DNA from: Gammaproteobacteria bacterium
Lineage (GTDB): Bacteria > Pseudomonadota > Gammaproteobacteria > Ga0077536
Direction of reading: 5' to 3'
Assembly: GCA_020849475.1 (NCBI GenBank)
Contig: JADLGE010000010.1
Location: 110,357 to 174,356, forward strand
DNA: 64,000 bases
Shown: positions 43,169 to 54,469 of the stretch, in pieces
Numbering within the stretch: the stretch's first letter is position 1
Layout of the letters: every line of letters starts with the position of its first letter
Notes under the pieces: generated by a model
Databases searched by the model: none
What the model was told of the DNA's origin: nothing
The model's input: only the letters and a program-made list of their open reading frames with translations
Program-made: the position numbers and the translations under genes

Positions 43169-44314
43169 TCATCCGGCCTCGTTGCCGTGGACTGGGGCTT
43201 GCGCACGGCTGGTGTACTGTTCGTGATAAATGCCCGCGAACGCCAGCAGCGTCGCAATCACCAGCGGACCGATGAGGGCGCCGGCCACGCCATAGACCTG
43301 GATGCCGCCCAGAATGCCGGGGAACAGCAGCAGCAAGGACAGCTTGGTGCGGCCACTGATGAGCCAGGTGCGCACCAGGTTGTCGCTCATGCTGACCGCC
43401 ACCGCGCCCCAGATGAGGATGCCGGTGCCGGCGCTCTGCTCGCCGCTGTAGAGCAGATACACACCCACCGGCGCCCACACCAGCGCCGCACCGGCAAACG
43501 GCACCAGCGCCAGCAGCGCGGTGGCGAAACCCAGCAGCACCGGAAAGCCGACGCCCGCCACCGCGAAGCCGAGACCGGCCAAGGTGCCCTGCACCGACGC
43601 GGTGATGAAGGCGCTGCGTACGATGGCGGTGAGCGTGGCGTCGAGGCGCGCGATGATCATGCGCTTGTCGTCCTCTTCCATCGGAATCAGGCCGACCACC
43701 GCGCGCACCAGCTGCGGGCCATCGCGAAAGAAAAAGAACACCGCCACCACCAGCACGATCAAATCGAAGATCACCAGCACGAAGTTCTTCAACAGGCCGG
43801 CGCCGAGACTGGTCAGGGTGTTGCCGACCTGCTGCACGCTGTCGAGCGCAATGGCGCGTAAATCGATGTGCCAGGCGGCAAGCAGGGTCTGCATGCGCGT
43901 CCACCACGGCGCCAGCACCGACGGCAGCGCGAGTCCGCGCGCCGATGTCGCATCGGCCGGTTGCGAAAAGAGCTCGCGCACATGCGGGAACACCGCGCCC
44001 GCTTCGGCCAGCAGCAACCACGCGAGCATCATGAAGGGCACGATCACGGTCAGCAGCGCGACCACCGTCGACACACCGGCCGCGCCGTTGGCCGAGCCGA
44101 GCGTCGACTTAAGGCGTGCATGCAGTGGATAGAACACCATGGCCACGATCAGCGCCGCGGTCAGCGCGGTGCCAAATGGCGACAGAATCAACAGTGACTG
44201 GTAGATGAGATAGGCGAAGGCGCCGAGGAAGAACAGTCGAAACAGCCACTGCCGATCGCTGGCCGTCGGTCGAGCGCTGTTTGCCTGCGGCGGTGGGTCA
44301 GGTAATTCCGACAT
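43169..44314 (-). CDS. AI-2E/PerM-family membrane protein
   Basis: This 381-residue permease-like protein has about eight helices (WLFRLFFLGAFAYLIYQSLLIL, ALTAALIVAMVFYPLHARL, LVIFDLIVLVVAVFFFF and others). The family signatures GFATALLALVPFAGAALVWAPVGVYLL and GTGILIWGAVAVSMSDNLVRTWLISGR lie near residues 280-325. Family members have been linked to autoinducer-2 export, sodium/proton exchange or other roles, so the name does not fix the substrate. The N-terminal 20 residues are Pro-rich and cytoplasmic. It precedes the P-type ATPase on the same strand with 16 bases between. Confidence 0.85.
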   Translation of the reverse strand: MSELPDPPPQANSARPTASDRQWLFRLFFLGAFAYLIYQSLLILSPFGTALTAALIVAMVFYPLHARLKSTLGSANGAAGVSTVVALLTVIVPFMMLAWLLLAEAGAVFPHVRELFSQPADATSARGLALPSVLAPWWTRMQTLLAAWHIDLRAIALDSVQQVGNTLTSLGAGLLKNFVLVIFDLIVLVVAVFFFFRDGPQLVRAVVGLIPMEEDDKRMIIARLDATLTAIVRSAFITASVQGTLAGLGFAVAGVGFPVLLGFATALLALVPFAGAALVWAPVGVYLLYSGEQSAGTGILIWGAVAVSMSDNLVRTWLISGRTKLSLLLLFPGILGGIQVYGVAGALIGPLVIATLLAFAGIYHEQYTSRAQAPVHGNEAG

Positions 44315-44373
44315 CGTCGCGTGAGGTTTTCACCCGCGCGGCATGGTGTCAAGAAACCTCAGACGGTATGTGG

Positions 44374-44523
44374 GTGCGGGTTCATCCGCACATTTCGAAT
44401 GTCAGACTGAAATCTGACCCACGATAGGTCTCATCTTCTGTGGGTCAGACTTCAGTCTGACATTCAAATCCCGCTGCTGAAACAGCGACTCAGCCCCAAT
44501 GCGGGAATGAATTCGCACCTACC
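44374..44523. repeat. Composite palindromic repeat B-A-A-B
   Basis: The fullest member of the family: a drifted B (GTGCGGGTTCATCCGCAC, 44374-44391), two opposed A modules (44398-44464, with CCCACG...TGTGGG inside) and a second B (GCGGGAATGAATTCGCAC, 44501-44518) followed by CTA. On the minus strand the final triplet is the TAG stop of the response-regulator gene. The element is also upstream of the AI-2E-family gene. Confidence 0.9.
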
Positions 44524-46261
44524 GCCAAGGATAATTCACTTTCACCTGCGCGCCGCCTTCGCCATGCTCGACCGCTGCGCACAGCGCGCGCACCAGCGAC
44601 AATCCGCGTCCGAAGGGCAGCGGCGTGTTGGTGCTCGCCGCGTGTTCACACGCCTGGTAATAGGCGCCGACATCGAAGCCGCCACCACTGTCGCTGACCA
44701 TGATTTCAATCGCGCCGTTACCGTCACCTGGCGGCGCCGACACCGCAATGGTCACCCATCCATCGTCGAGTTCGCCGAGGCGTTTGCTGCGTTCGTTCAT
44801 GTAAGCCTCGAAGCCGCTGCCCTGGGCTTTGAGTCCCGAGTCGAGTTTCAACACGCCGTGGTCGAGCGCGTTGACGAACAATTCGGTCAAGACCGTGAAC
44901 AAGGCGCTCTGCTGGGCTTCGACCCCGGCCAGTTCCTGCAGCTGGTTCATGAGCAGCGGCACCGGGTCGATGGCTGCCAGCTGCGGACCGTGCAGGGTCA
45001 GATGCACCTGCCAGCCATTGCGCGCACTGTCGGCCACGTTGAGCACGGCACGGGCGTCGGCGGTGTCGGAAGCCATGAGACTGGCATCGCACAGGATCTC
45101 GATGGCGGTGATGTCGTCGGCCTGCGGAGAGGTGCCACAGAAGCACTCCAGTTCCTTCAGCACCGTCGGCAGACCGTGGATGGCGCCCGGCGCGATGTCG
45201 CGCATGGCGTTCAACGCGCGCTCGGTGCCAAACGCCGTGCCGTCGGGCGCCACCGCTTCGAACAGGCCGTCGGACGCCAGCAACACGCGCGTGCCGGGCT
45301 CTATCGGCAAGGTGCGCGGTCCGTCGCGCAGGAACATGTCCTGGGTGATGCCGAGGGCGAGACTGTGGGCGACGATGTTGGTGACCGGCTGCGCGGCATC
45401 GGGGCCGAACACCAGCAGATCGGGCATGCCGCAATTGGCGACGCGCAGATATTTCAGGCTCGGGTCGATGGCGATGAAATGCGCGGCCATGAACATGCCG
45501 GTCGGGAACAAGGTATTCAATTTGCGGTTGATGCTGCGCAGGATCTGTTCGGGCGCGAAACCCTTGGCGGTCATGGCGCGAAATACTTCCGACACCGGCA
45601 GCGCGCCGATGGCGGCCGCCAGGCCATGGCCGGTGAAGTCGCCGAGCAGCACGTAGGTCTCGCCCGACGGCGCGCGCGCCACCAGGTAGACGTCGCCGCT
45701 GAAGCGCGCCGCTGGCCGCAGTTCGGCGCAGATATTCGGATGGGAGAAATTGCCGGCGCCGACCACCCGCGAAAAGAGCTTCTCGGCGATCTGTTCATCG
45801 CGCACCTGTTGCGCATGCAATGAAGTCACGCGGTCCTGCAAGGCCTGGATGCGCTGCAGGGCACTGACCTTGGCGCGCAGCACCGCCACGCTGTAGGGCT
45901 TGGCGAGAAAATCATCGCCGCCGGCATCCAGGCAACGCGCCACCGTGCTTTCATCCGACAGCGCGGTCAGAAAAATGATCGGCACGAAACGCTGCTGCTC
46001 ACGCGACTTCATGATGCGGGTGGCGGCCACGCCGTCCATGACCGGCATCATGACGTCCATGAAAACGATGTCGAAGCGCGTTTCGCTGCTGACCGTGACC
46101 GCTTCAGCGCCATTGACGCACTCGGTGATGCGATAACCAAGGCGACTCAGGAGGCCACGCAGGATCATGCGGTTGGTCGCCTCGTCATCAACGATCAGCG
46201 CATGGGGTGCGTGATCGCCAAGGCTCTCAGGTTCAAGAACGGCGGCGGCGGCTGGCTGCAT
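44519..46261 (-). CDS. Response regulator with SpoIIE/PP2C phosphatase and anti-sigma-type ATPase domains
   Basis: From MQPAAAAVLEPE the protein has 580 residues in three parts. The receiver domain (about 18-140) has phospho-acceptor Asp69 in IVFMDVMMP. A PP2C/SpoIIE-like serine phosphatase domain (about 175-385) has SGDVYLVARAPSG, LLGDFTGHGLAAAIG and LLASDGLFE. A C-terminal HATPase_c kinase-like domain of the RsbW type (about 430-580) has LTELFVNALDHG and GRGLSLVRAL. Such proteins control partner-switching systems by dephosphorylating and rephosphorylating a STAS protein. The divergent hybrid kinase starts 219 bases away and is its likely input. The stop codon is provided by a palindromic repeat. 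The start is uncertain; a GTG 15 bases upstream is also possible. Confidence 0.85.
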   Translation of the reverse strand: MQPAAAAVLEPESLGDHAPHALIVDDEATNRMILRGLLSRLGYRITECVNGAEAVTVSSETRFDIVFMDVMMPVMDGVAATRIMKSREQQRFVPIIFLTALSDESTVARCLDAGGDDFLAKPYSVAVLRAKVSALQRIQALQDRVTSLHAQQVRDEQIAEKLFSRVVGAGNFSHPNICAELRPAARFSGDVYLVARAPSGETYVLLGDFTGHGLAAAIGALPVSEVFRAMTAKGFAPEQILRSINRKLNTLFPTGMFMAAHFIAIDPSLKYLRVANCGMPDLLVFGPDAAQPVTNIVAHSLALGITQDMFLRDGPRTLPIEPGTRVLLASDGLFEAVAPDGTAFGTERALNAMRDIAPGAIHGLPTVLKELECFCGTSPQADDITAIEILCDASLMASDTADARAVLNVADSARNGWQVHLTLHGPQLAAIDPVPLLMNQLQELAGVEAQQSALFTVLTELFVNALDHGVLKLDSGLKAQGSGFEAYMNERSKRLGELDDGWVTIAVSAPPGDGNGAIEIMVSDSGGGFDVGAYYQACEHAASTNTPLPFGRGLSLVRALCAAVEHGEGGAQVKVNYPWR

Positions 46262-46479
46262 GAAGGGCGTGCTCACTGTGTTTGGGTTCGCTTTATCGAG
46301 CCATGGGCACGGTGTCGGGTGGCCATGGCAGGCGTCTTGGTAGCGGCCGCAGACGCGCCACGCTGTAGCGCCTGACAGCGGTAAAGGCCGCACAAGCGGC
46401 GGCCGCTATGGCATGCACGATGGACGCACCGGCAGCGCCGCTGTGCCATCCACAGCCAAGGATATTCCGCCACCACGCC

Positions 46480-50058
<3,579 letters not shown>

Positions 50059-50064
50059 GGCCGA

Positions 50065-50097
50065 CCGGCCGCGCTGACACAAATCAACCGCGGCCGG
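50065..50097 (+). terminator. GC-rich hairpin after the hybrid kinase gene
   Basis: A perfect 9-bp stem (CCGGCCGCG with CGCGGCCGG) with a 15-base loop begins seven bases past the kinase stop. No T-run follows, so the call as a terminator is tentative. Confidence 0.4.
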
Positions 50098-50149
50098 CCA
50101 CGCGCCTGCTAGAGTCGTGCCTGCACTCATTGGCGGGCGCGCTGGGCTG

Positions 50150-51433
50150 ATGCCGGAACACCTCGACTCAATCACGCTGTTCTATCGCTTCGGCTCGGCG
50201 CTGCTGCTCGGCATGCTGGTCGGTCTGCAGCGCGAATACGCGTCCAAGCGCAGCAGCGACGAGCGCCGCGAACTGTTTGCCGGCACCCGCACCTACGCCT
50301 TGTTCGCGGTGCTCGGCTGCACCGCCGCACTGATCAGCACCGTCGCCAACGCGCCGCTGGTGGTGCCGGCGGTGTTGCTGGTGATGGGCGTCATCATCGC
50401 CATCTCCTATCGCCACTCGGTCTCCCGGGGCCACCTCGGCATGACTTCGGAAGTGGCGGCCTTCATTACCCTGTTTGCCGGCGCCCTGTGCATGTGGGGT
50501 GAGCTACGCTTCGCCGCGGCATTGGCCGTCACCACCACCGTGCTGCTGGCGCTCAAGCTACACACCCGCAGTCTCGCCAGTCGTCTGACCGACGAGGACG
50601 TGCGCGCCACGCTGACCTTCGCGGTGCTGACCTTGGTGATTCTGCCGGTGCTGCCGCGTCATGGCTTCGGGCCCGCGCCCTTCGACGTGCTGGTGCCGCA
50701 CAAGATCTGGCTGATGGTGGTGCTGATCTCGGGCCTGAGCTTTTGCGGTTACGTGATGATCCAGGTGATCGGCCCGCAACGCGGCGTGACTTTGACCGGT
50801 CTGTTGGGCGGACTCGCCTCCAGCACCGCGGTGACCTTGAGCTTCGCCGCGCGCAGCCACACCGCCGAAGGCCTGGCCCGCCCCTTCGCGCTCGCCATCC
50901 TCCTGGCCTGGACCATGATGTTCGTGCGTGTACTGGTCGAAGTAACCATCATCAATCGACCGCTGCTCGCGCAACTGGCGCTGCCGCTCGGCGCGGCGAC
51001 GGCAGTCAGCCTGGTGTACTGCGCCTACCTGTATTTTTCGGCGGCACAGGACACCAGTCCCGATACGGAAGAGTTCGAGAACCCGTTCGAACTCGCGCCG
51101 GCGCTGGGTTTCGGCGCGCTGTACATGCTCATCCTGTTGGTGGCCAACAGTGCGCGTCTGTATTTCGGCGATGCGGGCCTGTATGCATCGAGCATCGCCG
51201 CCGGTCTCGCCGACGTCGATGCCATCACGCTGTCGATGGCGCACTTAAGTCGCGCACCTGATGGTCTCGCCGCCGACAGCGCGGCGCGCGCCATCGTGCT
51301 GGCCGCTGCCGCCAATACCCTGGTCAAGGCCGGCATCGTGCTCAGCACCGGCGCGCCGGCCTTGAAGCGTGTGATCTGGCCGGGCCTGGTCGCCAGTCTC
51401 GGCATCGCGCTCGGCGTGGTGTTCGTTCTATAG
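50150..51433 (+). CDS. MgtC/SapB-family membrane protein with DUF4010 domain
   Basis: The 427-residue protein starts at MPEHLDSITLFYRFG (a GTG 33 bases earlier is less likely). The N-terminal MgtC-like region (about 8-140) has LLLGMLVGLQREYASKR and GTRTYALFAVLGCTAAL. The C-terminal DUF4010 part has GPQRGVTLTGLLGGLASSTAVTLSFAARS and ADVDAITLSMAHLSR. About 12 hydrophobic helices are visible. MgtC relatives are tied to magnesium limitation and virulence in pathogens, but the larger DUF4010 group has no proven role. Its neighbours, a Kir channel and NhaA, suggest ion homeostasis. Confidence 0.85.
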   Translation: MPEHLDSITLFYRFGSALLLGMLVGLQREYASKRSSDERRELFAGTRTYALFAVLGCTAALISTVANAPLVVPAVLLVMGVIIAISYRHSVSRGHLGMTSEVAAFITLFAGALCMWGELRFAAALAVTTTVLLALKLHTRSLASRLTDEDVRATLTFAVLTLVILPVLPRHGFGPAPFDVLVPHKIWLMVVLISGLSFCGYVMIQVIGPQRGVTLTGLLGGLASSTAVTLSFAARSHTAEGLARPFALAILLAWTMMFVRVLVEVTIINRPLLAQLALPLGAATAVSLVYCAYLYFSAAQDTSPDTEEFENPFELAPALGFGALYMLILLVANSARLYFGDAGLYASSIAAGLADVDAITLSMAHLSRAPDGLAADSAARAIVLAAAANTLVKAGIVLSTGAPALKRVIWPGLVASLGIALGVVFVL

Positions 51434-51441
51434 AGCTGGTC

Positions 51442-52329
51442 TCAGGGCGCGTCCAGCGGCCGCGTGTCGTGAAACTTGCTGAAGTCTATCTCGACCTTGC
51501 CTTGCGCAGTCTCATACACGGTGTCGACAAAGGCGTGCTGCCAGCGGATGTCGGTGTGGTGATAGAAGTGCTGGGTGTGGACCTGCTGGGCGTAGTTCTG
51601 ATCGTGACCGGTGATGCTGTAGGAGAGGCTCACGTCGCGTGTTTCGAGATCTTTTTCGGTCAGGCCGAACAGTGGGCTGTGCTCATCGATGACGTGATAG
51701 ATGAGCCACGACAAAATCAGCAGCGGGCTGTCGTCGCGCAGCAATGGCGCGCGCATCGAACGCCGGCTCAAGGTCTTGCCGTCCACCACTTCGTTAGCCG
51801 ACACCCAGAATTTCACCGTCACGTCCGATAGGTGGTTGTGGCGCGTGTTGGCGACGCGCGTGACCAAGGTCGGTTTGCCCTCGTGCAGGGTGATGATGGG
51901 ATGCGCGGCGAACACCAGTTCGGCCTTGGGCCGCGTGAAGCGTGCGAAGGTCAGACCGGTCATGAAGGCGTAGCTGGCGATGCCGAGCAGAATCTCGACG
52001 GAAGCGAGCACATGACCATAGGCGCTGTTCGGTTGGAAGCCTCCAAAGCTGACGGTGCCGAACACTTCCACGCTGAAGAAGAACAGATCCCACCAGTCGG
52101 GCACGCGCTGGCCGGTCACGGCCTGCGCATCGAGTGAGAACAGGCTCGCGAACAGCACGTTGACGAACATGAAGAACAACGCGTAACAGCCCAGCAAGCG
52201 CGGCCACGACATCGACATGCACAGGTGAAAGACGTCGCCGTAACGACGGCGCGACAGACCAGTGCCAGACACACTGCGGTGTCCGACCTGGATACGTACC
52301 GTCGGTGCGCGGCGGGCTGGGGCGGGCAT
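51442..52329 (-). CDS. Inward-rectifier potassium channel (KirBac family) with atypical selectivity filter
   Basis: This 295-residue protein has two transmembrane helices (about 43-68 and 105-130), a pore helix (DWWDLFFFSVEVFG) and a cytoplasmic immunoglobulin-like Kir domain (about 140-290) with LSDVTVKFWVSANEVVDG and LSYSITGHDQNYAQQVH. The selectivity filter reads TVSFGG at residues 92-97 where potassium channels normally have TVGYG or TIGYG. Gly is replaced by Ser and Tyr by Phe. The slide helix region has the expected aromatic and basic residues. AGGAAG precedes the ATG. Ion selectivity is therefore uncertain. It lies convergent with the MgtC-like gene, eight bases apart. Confidence 0.87.
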   Translation of the reverse strand: MPAPARRAPTVRIQVGHRSVSGTGLSRRRYGDVFHLCMSMSWPRLLGCYALFFMFVNVLFASLFSLDAQAVTGQRVPDWWDLFFFSVEVFGTVSFGGFQPNSAYGHVLASVEILLGIASYAFMTGLTFARFTRPKAELVFAAHPIITLHEGKPTLVTRVANTRHNHLSDVTVKFWVSANEVVDGKTLSRRSMRAPLLRDDSPLLILSWLIYHVIDEHSPLFGLTEKDLETRDVSLSYSITGHDQNYAQQVHTQHFYHHTDIRWQHAFVDTVYETAQGKVEIDFSKFHDTRPLDAP

Positions 52330-52402
52330 GGGGACTTCCTGTTGCGGTCACCCGCAGCCTGCCTTGGCCGCGCCACTTGCGCAAGACGCGCTGCGCGCCT
52401 CG

Positions 52403-52426
52403 AATGTCAGACTGAAGTCTGACATT
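52403..52426. repeat. Palindromic repeat, single A module
   Basis: One intact A palindrome, TGTCAGACTGAAGTCTGACA, flanked by AA and TT. It lies between the Kir channel start and the 3' end of nhaA, both on the minus strand. Confidence 0.88.
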
Positions 52427-52480
52427 CAGTCGAAGCTCTCAGCCTGTCGTGCCCCGTAAACGAAGGCGCCGCTTTCGCGC

Positions 52481-53677
52481 CTACCGCCGCGGCAGCAGTA
52501 TCCAGCCCGCCGCCAAGCCCAGAATCGCCGCCAGTAGCGACGCGCTCATCACGGCAATCTTGGCTTCGGCCAGCAGGGCGGCGGACGGGAAGGCGAGGTT
52601 GGCGATGAAGATGGCCATGGTGAAACCGATGCCGGCCAACAGGCCCAGCACGAAGAGGCCACGCCACTCGACGCCTTCAGGCAGCGCGCAGCAGCGCAGG
52701 CTCAAGGCCAGACGCGTGGCGATGAGGATGCCGAGCGGTTTGCCCAGCACCAGGCCGACGATGATGCCGAGTGTCACACCGCTGGCGGCATCGCCGCCGT
52801 TGCCAAAACTGACGCCGGCATTGGCAAAGGCGAACACCGGCATCACGCCATAGGCGACCCACGGATGCAGCGCCGCTTCGAGTCGTTCCACCGGGCTGCC
52901 GGACAGATCGCGCATCGGTGTCAGGAGGCCGAGCACCACGCCGGCAATCGCCGGATGGATGTGCGCGCTCAGCATGCCGTACCAGATAATCAGCGCCGGC
53001 ACACCGAAATCCATGGGCTTGCGCTGACCGGTGCGCTGGATGAGCAGCACCAGCGCGCAGCCGCCGAGCGCAATCATCACGCCGCGCAGCGCGATGCCCT
53101 CGGCATAGAAGAAGGCGATGATCAGCACCGCGATGATGTCGTCGATGATGGCGATGGCGAGCAGCAGCACGCGCAGCGCGCTCGGCACACGCTTGCCGAG
53201 CAAGGCCATCACGCCGACCGCGAAGGCGATGTCGGTGGCGGTCGGCACCGCCCAGCCGCCGCGTGCGATGGGGTCAGCATTGAAATGCATGTAGATGAGC
53301 GCCGGTGCGGCCACGCCGCCCAGCGCCGCCAGCAGCGGCAGACTGGCAAGCTTCAGATTGCACAGCGCACCGTTGTGCATTTCGCGGCGGATCTCGAGCC
53401 CGACCACGAAGAAAAACAGACTCATGAGGCCGTCGTTGATCCACAGCCGCAGCGGCACCGGCTGCGCATGGGCAGTCAGGCCCGGCACCGGCACGTAGTC
53501 CCACAATGCAAAGTAGTGCGCGGCCCACGGCGAGTTGGCCCACAGCAGGGCCAAGGCCGCGGCGGCCAGCAGCACCAGCCCGCTCAAGGCCTCAACGCCG
53601 ATGAACTGACGCACGCGTGCGCCCAGCGACAGGCTGTTGCTCGATGGTCCGGAATGGTCGGGGCTGGGTGCGGACAT
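52481..53677 (-). CDS. nhaA: Na+/H+ antiporter NhaA
   Basis: From MSAPSPDHSGPS, with GGGAG upstream, the protein has 398 residues and about 12 helices. The family core is complete: FFFVVGLEIRREM in helix 3, PTATDIAFAVGVMALLG with the conserved Asp of helix 4, and LLLAIAIIDDIIAVLIIAFFY with the Asp-Asp pair of helix 5 that binds Na+/H+. The later GKPLGILIATRLAL and GIGFTMAIFIANLAF are also standard. It exports Na+ or Li+ in exchange for protons at alkaline pH. The length and motifs are normal. Confidence 0.95.
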   Translation of the reverse strand: MSAPSPDHSGPSSNSLSLGARVRQFIGVEALSGLVLLAAAALALLWANSPWAAHYFALWDYVPVPGLTAHAQPVPLRLWINDGLMSLFFFVVGLEIRREMHNGALCNLKLASLPLLAALGGVAAPALIYMHFNADPIARGGWAVPTATDIAFAVGVMALLGKRVPSALRVLLLAIAIIDDIIAVLIIAFFYAEGIALRGVMIALGGCALVLLIQRTGQRKPMDFGVPALIIWYGMLSAHIHPAIAGVVLGLLTPMRDLSGSPVERLEAALHPWVAYGVMPVFAFANAGVSFGNGGDAASGVTLGIIVGLVLGKPLGILIATRLALSLRCCALPEGVEWRGLFVLGLLAGIGFTMAIFIANLAFPSAALLAEAKIAVMSASLLAAILGLAAGWILLPRR

Positions 53678-53813
53678 GGCAGGCTCCCGCATGGCGGCCC
53701 GACCCTGCGATTGTCCTGCTGACGCCGAAGATGGCGTTGCACCCCTTGAGGGCAACCATACAAAAAACGCAGTGCGACTGTCGAGGGGTCGTAGCGCGAT
53801 TTATGATGCGGCC

Positions 53814-54371
53814 ATGCGCCCGGTGTCCTACCTGTTTTTATCTTTTGTGTGCTGGCTGGGTCTTGCCGCCGCGGCGTGGAGCGAAGAAGCCCAGACCGAG
53901 CCGGCGCCACTCAAAGCTGAGCGCTTCGATTGCGAGAATGCGTTCGACCTCATTGCGATGATGGTGGTCGCGCGCTGCAGCCTCTACCAGGCGCCGCCCG
54001 GCGCCAGTGATGCCCTGCACGCAGCGGCGACACGCCTGCGCGAACTCGGAGTGGCAAGCGATGACGAGCTGCGCGACAGCCATATGGCTTTCTGTCCGCT
54101 CGCGGCCGGCACCGGCATGGTGCCCGCGCCCGGCCAGCTCTATCTCGATGACGGCCTGGTGAGCATGAGTCGCGACGGCCTGGCCGAGATCCTCGCCCAC
54201 GAACTCGTGCATATCCGCCAATTCCAACGCCTGGGCAGGCGCGAATTCAAATGCGAATACGTGCGCGACATGCTGGCCTGCGGCGGCTGCCAGGACCGTG
54301 GCCATGCGCTGGAAGCGGAGGCGTACCAGCAGCAGGACGAAGTGCGAGAACGCTTGCTACAGGCCCGGTAG
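53814..54371 (+). CDS. Exported protein with HELVH metalloprotease-like motif
   Basis: From MRPVSYLFLSFVCWLG the protein has 185 residues with a signal peptide (cleavage near AAAWS). The central region has PAPGQLYLDDGLVSMSRDGLAEILAHELVHIRQFQRLG, where HELVH (about 130-134) is a zinc-peptidase HExxH motif in a DUF4157-like setting. The C-terminal part has FKCEYVRDMLACGGCQDRGHALEAEAY: three Cys and a conserved Glu that could be the third zinc ligand. Other Cys (FDCENAF, ARCSLY, AFCPLA) suggest disulfides. The family is not certain. The final TAG lies in a decayed B repeat next to an A-A element. Confidence 0.65.
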   Translation: MRPVSYLFLSFVCWLGLAAAAWSEEAQTEPAPLKAERFDCENAFDLIAMMVVARCSLYQAPPGASDALHAAATRLRELGVASDDELRDSHMAFCPLAAGTGMVPAPGQLYLDDGLVSMSRDGLAEILAHELVHIRQFQRLGRREFKCEYVRDMLACGGCQDRGHALEAEAYQQQDEVRERLLQAR

Positions 54372-54469
54372 ATGCGAATGCCAAACCAACCGGCGACGTC
54401 TGAATGTCAGACTGAAGTCTGACCCACAATGAATGCGACTGTACCTGTGGGTCAGACTTCAGTCTGACA
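54369..54469. repeat. Composite palindromic repeat, decayed B plus A-A pair, between convergent genes
   Basis: A decayed B start (TAGATGCGAATGCC) provides the TAG stop of the metalloprotease-like gene. Opposed A modules follow (AATGTCAGACTGAAGTCTGA and TCAGACTTCAGTCTGACAC) with CCCACA...TGTGGG extensions. On the minus strand the second A supplies GTG TCA GAC TGA, which are the last three codons and stop of the TolC-type gene. Confidence 0.9.

Noticed and set aside
40483..43257. P-type ATPase start at the TTG at 43257
   Set aside because: It would overlap the preceding gene by 89 bases and adds residues without homology; GTG codons further in are better.
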